Assembly (NCBI GenBank): GCA_902496295.1
Contig: CABVAF010000002.1
Coordinates: 150,451 to 214,450, forward strand
DNA length: 64,000 bases
DNA from: an uncultured Clostridium sp.
GTDB taxonomy: Bacteria > Bacillota > Clostridia > TANB77 > CAG-508
Direction: 5' to 3'
Shown: piece by piece, positions 9,654-17,393 of the stretch
How positions within the stretch are numbered: the stretch's first letter is position 1
Layout: each line of letters begins with the position of its first letter
Notes under the pieces: generated by a model
The model's database searches: none
What the model saw: only the letters and a program-made list of their open reading frames with translations
Told to the model about the DNA's origin: nothing
Program-made: the position numbers and the translations under genes

Positions 9654-11207
9654 TTAGTCTTTTACGGCTTTCTTTTTAGAAGACTTTACTTCTATATTAT
9701 GCATCTTATCATATTCTTTTAATGCTTTTTTTGCATATTGAACATCTGTTAAACATTTAACATATGTTGTACCAATTTTTTGCCTTGTTTCATTTCCCTT
9801 TCCTGTAATTAATATAACACTGTCTGGATTTTCCATAATAGCTGTTTTTATAGCCTCTCCTCTGTCTTCTATAATTTTATATTTACCTCCAACTTTTTCT
9901 ATATAACCTGCTATTTCTTCACAAATATCTATTGCTTTTTCTATTCCTGGATCCTCAGCAGTTAAGTATGTCATATCTGAATTTAGTCCAGAAAGTACTC
10001 CCAAATCTCTTCTTCTTATCATAGCATGTCCACCAGGGCATCCAAAAACTGTTACTATTTTTCTGTCTGGATATTCTTTTATTGTTGATTCATACAATTT
10101 TTCAAAGCTTAACTTATTATGTGCATAATCTACAATTGCTATTATTTTTTTATCTTTATTTGTATACAATTCCATTCTTCCACTTGACCTTGCAACCTTT
10201 AAACCTTCATATATATTTTTGTATGGAATTTTCATAGCAACTGCTACAGCTATCGCTGCTAATGCATTTTCTATATTAAACAAACCTGGCATTGTTAGCA
10301 ATATCTTGTCATTAAAGTATGGTGTTTTTACTTTAAACGATGTATTTTGTCCTTTTTTCTCTATATTGTATGCAAATATATCTGCATTTCTTGTTGTTCC
10401 AAATGTAATTATTTTATCTGCATTTTTGGCATAATCAAGAACTTTTAATAAATTCTCTATATTATCCATATTAAGGTTTACACATGCTACTTTAGCCTGT
10501 TTAAATATCTTTAATTTAGATTCAAAATAATCATTAAAATTTGGATGTTCTATATTGCTTATATGATCTTCTGAAATATTTAAAAATACAGCTTCGTCAT
10601 AAGTTATTCCATATACTCTATCCTTCTTTAAAGCTTGACTACTAACTTCCATTACTAAATTTTTAAGGTTACTATCTACTGCATTTTTAGCATATTTTTC
10701 TATTTCGTATGATTCTTGAGTAGTAAGAACAGATTCAACATTTGTCTTTCCATCATAATTATTTATAGACGATAAAATAGCAGTATCTGTTCCATCTACT
10801 TCTTTCATGTAACTATCTAATATGCTTTTTACATAATATGCAGTTGTAGACTTTCCTTTAGTACCTGTAACGCCTATCATATTTAATTTATCTGTTGGAT
10901 TGTTAAAGTACATTTTTGCTACAACAGCTAGTGCCTTTTGTATATCATTTACTAATATACAAGGTATTTCTTCGCTATATTTCTTTTCAGAAATATAAGC
11001 AATTGCTCCACTTACAATAGCATTTTTTAAATATTCCTCTTTAAACTTTGCACCTTTACATACAAATAATGTATCTTTTTCTACGTCATTTGAATTATAG
11101 CATACCTTATTTATAACGGTTTCTTTAATCTTTTCTACATCACTTGTTATTATTAAGTCACCCTTGCTTAATTTTTCTATGTATTCATATAATTTAAATT
11201 TCTTCAT
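9654..11207 (-). CDS. murE: UDP-N-acetylmuramyl-tripeptide synthetase (MurE-type Mur ligase)
   Basis: A cytoplasmic ATP-dependent Mur ligase that adds the third stem amino acid to UDP-MurNAc-L-Ala-D-Glu. It is 517 residues, normal for MurE. An N-terminal UDP-binding domain is followed by the ATP loop GVTGTKGKSTT (about residue 106), a central domain with MEVSSQAL and FLNISEDHI, and a C-terminal domain with VDYAHN and GKGNETRQ. Where meso-diaminopimelate enzymes carry DNPR, this protein reads AEDPGIE, so an L-Lys or other substrate is more likely. AAAGGA precedes the ATG. It lies 31 bp after an Asp/Glu racemase and two genes after a D-aspartate ligase homologue, which fits L-Lys stems with a D-Asp branch. 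It may be a second, specialised MurE; other mur genes are not in the window. Confidence 0.85.
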   Translation of the reverse strand: MKKFKLYEYIEKLSKGDLIITSDVEKIKETVINKVCYNSNDVEKDTLFVCKGAKFKEEYLKNAIVSGAIAYISEKKYSEEIPCILVNDIQKALAVVAKMYFNNPTDKLNMIGVTGTKGKSTTAYYVKSILDSYMKEVDGTDTAILSSINNYDGKTNVESVLTTQESYEIEKYAKNAVDSNLKNLVMEVSSQALKKDRVYGITYDEAVFLNISEDHISNIEHPNFNDYFESKLKIFKQAKVACVNLNMDNIENLLKVLDYAKNADKIITFGTTRNADIFAYNIEKKGQNTSFKVKTPYFNDKILLTMPGLFNIENALAAIAVAVAMKIPYKNIYEGLKVARSSGRMELYTNKDKKIIAIVDYAHNKLSFEKLYESTIKEYPDRKIVTVFGCPGGHAMIRRRDLGVLSGLNSDMTYLTAEDPGIEKAIDICEEIAGYIEKVGGKYKIIEDRGEAIKTAIMENPDSVILITGKGNETRQKIGTTYVKCLTDVQYAKKALKEYDKMHNIEVKSSKKKAVKD

Positions 11208-11238
11208 TATTATATCCTTTCAAAATATAAAATTTTAC

Positions 11239-11940
11239 TTACTCTTTATATTCTTTTCCTACACTTAGTATTGAAGCTTTTACTAAATAATCCATTGGAT
11301 CAATAGTGTTTTCTCTAAAGCTTTCTTTAAATCCAGATAGCTCTGTACAACCAAGTATTACATATTTACACCCGTTTGATTTAAAATAATCTAAAACTTC
11401 CTTAAACTTTTCCTCATCAAATATACCATTTGCTTTTACATCATCATATATGATGCTCATAACTTTACTTTGTATACTTTCCTCTGGAATAAAATATTTT
11501 ATTCCATGTTTTTTGCATTCTTTTTGATACATTTCTAGCATAATTGTTCCATCTGTTGCCATTATCCCTATTTTATCATCTTGACTAATTATGTTTTTTA
11601 AATTTCTTGCTGTTTCTTCTATCATATTAATAATTGGAATATTAGTTAGAGCTTGTATTCTACTTATAATACTATGACTTGTATTACATGGTATTGCTAT
11701 GCTTGTTACTTTTGCGTTTTCTAGCACTTTTATGTCTTCATGCATTTGGTTTAACAAATCATCAAGCTTATTATTTTTTATTGCATATGTTCTATCTATT
11801 ATAGATGCATGGTTTAATATAACCATGTCTATATGGTCTTGGTCTTTATTTGCCACAGTATGATTCATTATTCTAGTATAAAAATCTATTGTAGCTTCTG
11901 TTCCCATTCCTCCGATTATGCCTAATATTTTTTTATTCAA
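11239..11940 (-). CDS. Aspartate/glutamate racemase family protein
   Basis: A cofactor-independent amino-acid racemase, about 233 residues. It starts with the family signature IIGGMGTEAT and has both catalytic cysteines, one in IPCNTSH and one in LGCTELS. I chose TTG 11940 because AAGGAAGGA lies about 6 bases upstream and the protein then begins MNKKILGIIGG, as in known family members; a GTG at 11961 overlaps that ribosome site. It is translated 30 bp after the D-Asp ligase-like gene, so the natural reading is L-Asp to D-Asp conversion to feed that ligase. Glutamate racemase activity cannot be excluded from sequence. Confidence 0.88.
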   Translation of the reverse strand: MNKKILGIIGGMGTEATIDFYTRIMNHTVANKDQDHIDMVILNHASIIDRTYAIKNNKLDDLLNQMHEDIKVLENAKVTSIAIPCNTSHSIISRIQALTNIPIINMIEETARNLKNIISQDDKIGIMATDGTIMLEMYQKECKKHGIKYFIPEESIQSKVMSIIYDDVKANGIFDEEKFKEVLDYFKSNGCKYVILGCTELSGFKESFRENTIDPMDYLVKASILSVGKEYKE

Positions 11941-11970
11941 ATAAATTCCTTCCTTCTTCACAACTGTATA

Positions 11971-13194
11971 TTAATTGTGTGTTTGTTTTCCCAAAAATCT
12001 TTTAAATTTGCTATAGTGTTTATATTGGCTCTTTAATAAAGCTAATGTTCTAGATAACTTATTATCTCCTTTATAAAATAATGGGTTAACAAACTTTCCT
12101 TGTTTTTTCAATTCTTTCATTTGCTTTACATATTTTTTGTCAACATATTTATAAGCTATTCCAATTGGTATTACTGTCCACAAATTAATATTGTCTGCTA
12201 TTAAATAGTCATGTTTTTTATTATAAATATAGTCTTCTACAATATATTTTGCTAAATTGTATCCGGCTCCTGTTACATAATAATTACTTCTTCCTTGACG
12301 TACATTTATCTCAAATACTCTAAAAGTATTATCCTTTTCACTATACTTTATATCGAAATTAAAAAATCCTGTATAATGTATGTCTTCTAGAAAAGCTTTA
12401 AGTTTGTTTGCTAATTCTGGATTATACTCTGTCATAACAACTGCATGATTTCCAATTCCATGCGGTGTATGTTCTTCAAGCATTGTATGTCCTAAGCACA
12501 TTAACTCTACTTTTCCATCTTGGTTTGCATAACCTGTCATAACCCTCATATAAGTATCATCTCCAGGAATAAATTCTTGCAAAATTAATGTATCTGAATA
12601 TCCTGCATCATAAACTTGCTTTATAACTTTATCTAATTCTTCTTTATTTTCTATTTTATATACTTTGTGCTGTGTTTCAAATTCATGGGCAAAATAATCT
12701 ACACTATTAGATGGCTTTAATATCATTGGAAAATCGAAATCTAAGGAATAGTTCAGGTTCATATCCTTTGAATAAATAAATGTTTTTGGATACATAATTC
12801 CATACTTTTCACACATCTTATAAAATTCTTCTTTTTTTATTAATCTTTCCATAAGTTCTTTATCAATATATGGAATAATATAATTATCCGCCAAATCATC
12901 TCTGCACTCTATAACTTGTCTTACATAGTTATCTCCACAACCTAATAAAATTAGCTTTTTATCTTTATGCTCATTTGCAAACTTATTAGCAGCTTCTATA
13001 AAAATTTCTCTTTGATCCATTTTAGGGTCTGCATAAAAGTCTACAATCTTGCTATTAAAACTTGGCCCTGTATAAAATTTTCCCATTACTCTTGATTTTA
13101 TTCCATATTCTTCATGAAATGCTCTTGCCATGCTATATGTATTTATATCACTTCCAAGTAGAACACACATAAACTCTTTTTCTACTATTTTCAT
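11971..13194 (-). CDS. D-aspartate ligase-like ATP-grasp enzyme (peptidoglycan cross-bridge)
   Basis: An ATP-grasp carboxylate-amine ligase of about 407 residues that closely resembles the enterococcal D-aspartate ligase (Asl) family. Shared stretches include LLGSD near the N-terminus, MARAF, ILKPSNSVDY, QEFIPGDDTYMRV, IGNHAVVM and the metal/ATP-binding FEINVRQGRS. The known enzyme attaches the beta-carboxyl of D-Asp to the epsilon-amino group of stem-peptide L-Lys on UDP-MurNAc-pentapeptide in the cytoplasm. I used ATG 13194, which aligns with the family start; an ATG at 13206 is in frame but directly abuts AAAAGG. It is the first gene of the operon and is followed by an Asp racemase and a MurE-type ligase. 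Function is inferred from family and context. Confidence 0.82.
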   Translation of the reverse strand: MKIVEKEFMCVLLGSDINTYSMARAFHEEYGIKSRVMGKFYTGPSFNSKIVDFYADPKMDQREIFIEAANKFANEHKDKKLILLGCGDNYVRQVIECRDDLADNYIIPYIDKELMERLIKKEEFYKMCEKYGIMYPKTFIYSKDMNLNYSLDFDFPMILKPSNSVDYFAHEFETQHKVYKIENKEELDKVIKQVYDAGYSDTLILQEFIPGDDTYMRVMTGYANQDGKVELMCLGHTMLEEHTPHGIGNHAVVMTEYNPELANKLKAFLEDIHYTGFFNFDIKYSEKDNTFRVFEINVRQGRSNYYVTGAGYNLAKYIVEDYIYNKKHDYLIADNINLWTVIPIGIAYKYVDKKYVKQMKELKKQGKFVNPLFYKGDNKLSRTLALLKSQYKHYSKFKRFLGKQTHN

Positions 13195-13263
13195 ATCACA
13201 ACACATCCTTTTGCTTTTTTATTTTTATAGATTAATTTAATCTTCTCAAATTACTATGGCTAA

Positions 13264-13292
13264 ATTATACCATTGCGTTTGTAAAATGTAAA
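13264..13292 (-). promoter_or_regulatory. Sigma-A promoter of the D-Asp/MurE/glucan synthase operon
   Basis: On the minus strand TTTACA (13292-13287), a 17-base spacer and a perfect TATAAT (13269-13264) lie about 70 bp before the first gene. Confidence 0.6.
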
Positions 13293-13304
13293 TAAAAATA
13301 GAAT

Positions 13305-13365
13305 GGAAATTAGGGACAGGTCATTTTTTCTGAAAATCAGAAATTTGGACCTGTCCCTAATTTCC
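13305..13365. repeat. REP-like nested palindrome
   Basis: Perfect 18-bp arms (13305-13322 and 13348-13365) contain AGGGACAGGTC and its complement. Inside is a second hairpin, TTTCTGA (13327-13333) and TCAGAAA (13337-13343) around AAA. The GGGACAGGTC/GACCTGTCCC sequence is typical of REP palindromes spread by Y1 (RAYT) transposases. It lies exactly between two divergent promoters, and its sequence is far more GC-rich than its flanks. No transposase is in the window. Confidence 0.7.
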
Positions 13366-13369
13366 AAAT

Positions 13370-13398
13370 TTGTCAAAACCTAAATTTCATGATATAAT
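13370..13398 (+). promoter_or_regulatory. Sigma-A promoter for the RelA/SpoT-fold gene
   Basis: TTGTCA (13370-13375), a 17-base spacer and a perfect TATAAT (13393-13398), 33 bp before the ATG at 13432. The -35 box starts 5 bp after the REP palindrome. Confidence 0.6.
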
Positions 13399-13431
13399 AA
13401 ATATTGTAAATTTTAGCAAAGGAAGATTATT

Positions 13432-14223
13432 ATGAATGAATTTAAAGAAAGTTTAAATCCTGAAAACTTTAGGTCTACCCCTCTTTCTGAAAGGGAAGCT
13501 AGGAGAACTTATGAAAGATTTGTTATAGATCAAGAAGAACAATTTATTTTATTTATTAACTATTTAAACCAATATATCAACCATTTAAGAGATTTAGGTA
13601 AAATAACTCCTCATCTTGCATTTTATGCGAGAGTAAAAGCAACTAATAGTGCTTACCAAAATCACATCGATAGTAAGACTTTAGATGATGTATTTGGAAT
13701 AGAAATTTTAGCTACTTCTGAGGAAGAATATAAAACATTAATGGAAGAAATAGAATCTTCTCCAGAAGCAATACATCTTTTAAAAGTTCATCATACTAAA
13801 AATCATGATAAGGAAAATGGTTATAAAGCAGAACATCATGCTTGTTCTATAGAGCCCCAATTAGTTGAGACACTAAATAATTTGTTGGGAAGAAAAGGTA
13901 ATAGCAAAATATCTGACCAATTATTCCCATTAATTGAATTTCAGTATAAAACTTTTGAAGTATACTATCAAGGTAATTTTGGAACAGCTAGTCACGAACA
14001 ATATAAAAACACAGAAATACAACAAATACAAGCTCTATATGATGCCGACCTTTTAACAGTAGGCGAATATATTCCAACTATGTGGGTTTCTGACCCATAT
14101 AGTGATAATGTTAGAGAACTAAATTCTAGAGATGTTTTAAAGAAAATGTATCCTTCTTTAAAATTAAAAGATTTAAAGAAACCACCTGAAGCACAAGTTC
14201 CTTTAAGACACAGTGAAAGGTAA
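13432..14223 (+). CDS. RelA/SpoT-type nucleotidyltransferase-domain protein
   Basis: A 263-residue single-domain protein resembling the (p)ppGpp synthetase fold. Visible family elements: ARVKATNSAYQ (about 66-76), KTLDDVFGIE (82-91) matching the catalytic-Asp segment, GYKAEHH (130-136) matching GYxSxH, and LIEFQYKT (167-174) matching the catalytic-Glu strand EIQxRT. Both acidic catalytic positions are kept, but the Arg that normally ends the DxxGxR motif is Glu91. There is no HD hydrolase and no TGS/ACT regulatory domain, as in small alarmone synthetases, though the N-terminus is longer than usual. AAAGGAAG precedes the ATG. It is transcribed alone from its own promoter and ends at a strong hairpin. 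Alarmone synthesis is possible but not certain. Confidence 0.7.
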   Translation: MNEFKESLNPENFRSTPLSEREARRTYERFVIDQEEQFILFINYLNQYINHLRDLGKITPHLAFYARVKATNSAYQNHIDSKTLDDVFGIEILATSEEEYKTLMEEIESSPEAIHLLKVHHTKNHDKENGYKAEHHACSIEPQLVETLNNLLGRKGNSKISDQLFPLIEFQYKTFEVYYQGNFGTASHEQYKNTEIQQIQALYDADLLTVGEYIPTMWVSDPYSDNVRELNSRDVLKKMYPSLKLKDLKKPPEAQVPLRHSER

Positions 14224-14257
14224 AAAAATACTTAGGCTTAAGTCCTAAGTATTTTTT
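14223..14257. terminator. Bidirectional intrinsic terminator
   Basis: Arms AAAAAATACTTAGG and CCTAAGTATTTTTT (14 bp, perfect) with a 7-base loop, T-runs on both strands, directly after the stop of the RelA/SpoT-fold gene. Confidence 0.8.
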
Positions 14258-14339
14258 AGTCTTGTTCTCAATTATAATTTCATTCTAAAGTTATAATATT
14301 AGTTTTATTCTTAATCTTAGTTTTAGTTTTTAGTTTCTA

Positions 14340-15059
14340 TTAATTAAAGTAATCCATTATTCCATTATATATTCCCCAAGCCAATCTATTTTGGTAGTCA
14401 TCTTCCTGAAGTATTTTTTCTTCTTCTGCATTGGATAAAAAACCACACTCAACTACACTAATTGGAATTTCTACGTTTTTCATTATATATATAGTATCTA
14501 ATTTCATTGCTATTCTTTTATTTTCTTTTTGCATTGCCTCATTTAAATTATTTTGTAAGCTTTCTGCTAATACTTTGCTTTTTTCATTTTGGTTATAAAA
14601 ACATTGCCATCCCCAATACTGACTTTGTGGAATTTTATTTAGATGTATAGATACAAATATATCTGCACTTGACTCATTTCCTATTTTTACCCTGTTATGA
14701 ATATCTGAAACTTTCTTTTCTCTTAAAGTCTTTGTATCTAAGTCGTATATAGCGCCTTCATCAGAACGTGTAAGAACTACTTCTGCTCCACTTTGCTCTA
14801 ATAAATTTTGAAGCTTTAACGCTATTTTTAAATTTATTTCTGCCTCTGTCACTCCATTATTACTTTCTGCCCCTTCATCTGGTGTTCCATGTCCTGCATC
14901 TATCACTACAACCTTATTTGTTACAGGTAAAGCAACAGTTTCGGCAGTTATTTCTTTACTTAATCCGTCTCCATTTGCAATTTTAAAAGAAAACGCTAAT
15001 AAAGAAACAAAAACTATAGTAAATATCGCAATTATTCTTTTTTTATAGAAAATAAGCAT
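14340..15059 (-). CDS. cwlD: N-acetylmuramoyl-L-alanine amidase (Amidase_3), CwlD-like
   Basis: A zinc amidase of 239 residues that cleaves the MurNAc-L-Ala bond. One N-terminal membrane/signal segment (about residues 9-27) is followed by the Amidase_3 domain with VVIDAGHGTPDEGA (zinc His57), VTEAEINL (zinc Glu72), SIHLN (third zinc ligand) and VECGFLSN (catalytic Glu). In sporeformers CwlD makes muramic-delta-lactam in the spore cortex; the size and signal anchor fit CwlD better than multi-domain autolysins. I chose ATG 15059 because AGAGGT lies 8 bases upstream; a TTG at 15065 is in frame. It is a single gene, convergent with the RelA/SpoT-fold gene. Confidence 0.85.
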   Translation of the reverse strand: MLIFYKKRIIAIFTIVFVSLLAFSFKIANGDGLSKEITAETVALPVTNKVVVIDAGHGTPDEGAESNNGVTEAEINLKIALKLQNLLEQSGAEVVLTRSDEGAIYDLDTKTLREKKVSDIHNRVKIGNESSADIFVSIHLNKIPQSQYWGWQCFYNQNEKSKVLAESLQNNLNEAMQKENKRIAMKLDTIYIMKNVEIPISVVECGFLSNAEEEKILQEDDYQNRLAWGIYNGIMDYFN

Positions 15060-15164
15060 ACACAAATACCTCTTTTAGTATATGTGTATGCTTATAATTA
15101 CTTTTCTATAACTATTTTTTACTATTTTACTTCAATTTGTTATATAACTTAAATATTTTCTTAT

Positions 15165-16091
15165 TTACTTCTTTCTTCTATCAATAACATATGTACTTCC
15201 AAATGTAGTCTTAGCTAAGTGTTTTACTTGCGCAGCAACTTCTCCAATTTCAAGTGTACTTTTAAATCTTCCTTTATCTGAAACCACAACACCAATTGAA
15301 ATAGAAGTAATTGGGAATTGTTCTATTACACCTTTTCTATTTGGTACTTCTATATATCCTTTATCTAAATCTGTTCTAGTAAAAAATCTTTTTACTCCTT
15401 CGTCAAATTCTATTACAATATTCTGGCATATCTTTTCACAGTTCATTCCTGTTATCATAGCCACAAAATCGTCCCCACCAATATGTCCAACAAAACAGTC
15501 TTCACAATCATTAGAATTAATATTGTTCATTATTGTTTTAGCTGTAAACTTTATAATTTCGTCTCCATTTAAAAAACCATAAACGTCATTATATGCTTTA
15601 AAATTATCCAAGTCTAAATATATAACACAAAAATCTTCTTTATTTAAAAGTCTTCTTTTCATTTCTGTTTGTATTTGAATATTTCCTGGAAGACCAGTAA
15701 GTGGGCTAATTCCTCTATTTGTATATAGTAGTCTAATTGCATTAACAATTGTATAGTACATATATTCTTCGTCAATTGGCGCTTTTATATAATGCTCTAC
15801 ACCTGCCTTTAGTATTTTTACTCTATGGTCTTTATTGTGATTTGAAGATATAACAATTATAGGAGTAATTATATTATTTTCGTCTCCTCTAATGCTGTCA
15901 CATATTTTTATTGTATCTTCATCAACCCCATCTTCATTTATTATTATAAGCGAAGGTATATCCTTAAGTACGCCTTCTATTTCATTTGTCTTTGCTTTGT
16001 GTATTTTATATTCTTTTTCTCTTTGAAAAAGTTTAGTTATGCATTTGTATATCTCATCATTATTGTCTATTAAATAAATATTATATGCCAT
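15165..16091 (-). CDS. Diguanylate cyclase-like protein with degenerate receiver domain
   Basis: A 308-residue cytoplasmic protein. The N-terminal receiver-like domain (1-120) has an Asn (residue 52, LIIINEDG) where the phosphoacceptor Asp should be, while the switch Lys is present (IKAP). The C-terminal GGDEF domain (about 128-305) has LTGLPGN, YLDLDNFKAYND and the active-site variant GGDDF near 205. The Glu-to-Asp change is conservative and the metal-binding Asp residues remain, so c-di-GMP synthesis is possible. Control is probably not by phosphorylation at the usual Asp. TAGGAG precedes the ATG. It follows the Ig-like anchored protein by 16 bp in one operon. Confidence 0.82.
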   Translation of the reverse strand: MAYNIYLIDNNDEIYKCITKLFQREKEYKIHKAKTNEIEGVLKDIPSLIIINEDGVDEDTIKICDSIRGDENNIITPIIVISSNHNKDHRVKILKAGVEHYIKAPIDEEYMYYTIVNAIRLLYTNRGISPLTGLPGNIQIQTEMKRRLLNKEDFCVIYLDLDNFKAYNDVYGFLNGDEIIKFTAKTIMNNINSNDCEDCFVGHIGGDDFVAMITGMNCEKICQNIVIEFDEGVKRFFTRTDLDKGYIEVPNRKGVIEQFPITSISIGVVVSDKGRFKSTLEIGEVAAQVKHLAKTTFGSTYVIDRRKK

Positions 16092-16107
16092 ATTTTTCTC
16101 CTATTTG

Positions 16108-17055
16108 TTATTGTTGTATTTGTGTAGACGCAGTTCCCTGTAGTCCATTTACGTTAAGAACCTCTATACTTAAAACATTGTTTCCACTTTGTAATTCTAG
16201 TGGTACATAAATTTCGTTTTTATTTATATCTGGATTTTGGTCTATATTTCTAGACTCGTATACCTTACCATTTAAATTAACAATTACATCTTTCAAACCA
16301 TATTTATCACTTATTTTTAGAGTAATTACATTTCCTTCTTGAGAAACAATTTCAATAGTTGGTTTTGAAGAAACTATAATTTGTTTTTCATATGTTGTTG
16401 TATTTCCTGTACTATCTTTTGCAACAACTGTTAATATATTTTGTCCTTCTGGTAAAGTAATATCTTGTGTTATTTCTTTTTGCTCTAATTCCGTAGCTTG
16501 AATACTAACTTCTTGCTCGTCATTTATTTTATATGTCATCTCTGCCATAGCTGTTTCGTCTGATGCAACTATACTAATATTTGCAGTTCCTTCTTCTGTT
16601 TGAGTAACATCAATATTAGGTTTCGTAATATCAACACCTTCTAAATTGTACTCTTTTACAAATTGATATTCTCTATTTTTCATATCTATAATGGTTATAT
16701 TTAAGATGTTATTACCATCTGGTAGTAATATTTCCTCTTCTACATAAGTTGTACCTTCTGGAATACTATTCTGTTCTCCATCGTTCCATCTATAGTTAAG
16801 CTTTGATATTTCTGTATTATGTTCTACCTTTAAAAGTAAAGTATCTCCATCTCTTGTAAGCGTAAGGTTTGGTATATTTTCTGGCCTAGATTCATCAATT
16901 TCTCTATATAATGCATATGAACCTTCTCCTGCTAAAACTATACCAAAAAGCATAATAAATACAGCAAAAAATCTAACTATTCCTTTTATTTCTATAGGTC
17001 CACTTGATGTCTTTTTATTTTTCTTCTTTTTTTCTGTTACTAAAATTTGATTCAT
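16108..17055 (-). CDS. Membrane-anchored protein with Ig-like repeats
   Basis: A 315-residue protein with a basic cytoplasmic start (KKKKNKK), one membrane segment (about 26-48) and an extracellular beta-rich region. That region contains at least three similar Ig/bacterial-Ig-like modules; the motif (L/V)PDGNNIL, LPEGQNIL, LQSGNNVL recurs near their ends. Clean GGAGG before the ATG. It is the first gene of a two-gene operon with the GGDEF protein, so it may be an exported structural or sensing partner. No enzyme motif is visible and I cannot name a function. Confidence 0.75.
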   Translation of the reverse strand: MNQILVTEKKKKNKKTSSGPIEIKGIVRFFAVFIMLFGIVLAGEGSYALYREIDESRPENIPNLTLTRDGDTLLLKVEHNTEISKLNYRWNDGEQNSIPEGTTYVEEEILLPDGNNILNITIIDMKNREYQFVKEYNLEGVDITKPNIDVTQTEEGTANISIVASDETAMAEMTYKINDEQEVSIQATELEQKEITQDITLPEGQNILTVVAKDSTGNTTTYEKQIIVSSKPTIEIVSQEGNVITLKISDKYGLKDVIVNLNGKVYESRNIDQNPDINKNEIYVPLELQSGNNVLSIEVLNVNGLQGTASTQIQQ

Positions 17056-17090
17056 TTGTTACCTCCGTAAGAATATAAACTTACAATTGA

Positions 17091-17119
17091 ATTATAACAT
17101 ATGAGTTTTTTAAAAACAA
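17091..17119 (-). promoter_or_regulatory. Sigma-A promoter of the Ig-like/GGDEF operon
   Basis: On the minus strand TTGTTT (17119-17114), 17-base spacer, TATAAT (17096-17091), about 35 bp upstream of the ATG. Confidence 0.6.
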
Positions 17120-17161
17120 TACTAAATCTTCATTACTAATTTAATTATTTATATTCAGTTT

Positions 17162-17323
17162 AACCAGATAGATAGCATTTTTTGTACTTTGCTGCTCGCA
17201 ACTAATTATTATAAAAATAAAAATTACATTTTTATTTTTATAGAAAGAAAGTTGCTCGAATCGCACTTCGCTAACGCTACGTTTGGTCGCTGCGCAGTAC
17301 TACAAAATGCTATCTATCTGGTT
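17162..17323. mobile_element. MITE-like element, 162 bp with 20-bp terminal inverted repeats
   Basis: Perfect 20-bp terminal inverted repeats, AACCAGATAGATAGCATTTT at 17162-17181 and its complement at 17304-17323, enclose a non-coding core. The core has a central AT hairpin (arms 17210-17223 and 17229-17242) and a GC-richer stretch at about 17249-17296 unlike its surroundings. It fills most of the gene-free gap 17056-17393. There is no open frame and no clear target-site duplication. Size and structure suggest a miniature inverted-repeat element or another large structured repeat. Confidence 0.6.
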
Positions 17324-17344
17324 GAAAATAATTTTTAAAATAAA

Positions 17345-17386
17345 AAAGGCTTTAAGTAAGAATTTATCTTAGCCTAAAACCTTTTT
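17345..17386 (-). terminator. Terminator of the 1314-residue surface-protein gene
   Basis: On the minus strand an imperfect stem pairs AGGCT/AAGA with TCTT/AAGCCT and is followed by TTTTTTATTTT. It lies 8 bp after the stop codon. Confidence 0.55.
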
Positions 17387-17393
17387 TATTATA

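Noticed and set aside
13207..13431. Palindromes in this gap considered as a CRISPR-like array or attachment site
   Set aside because: There is one palindrome only, with no repeat-spacer order and no integrase nearby.
17056..17393. Considered as a riboswitch or tRNA-like gene because of its GC-richer stem segment
   Set aside because: No cloverleaf, anticodon arm or known aptamer core; terminal inverted repeats fit a MITE-like element better.
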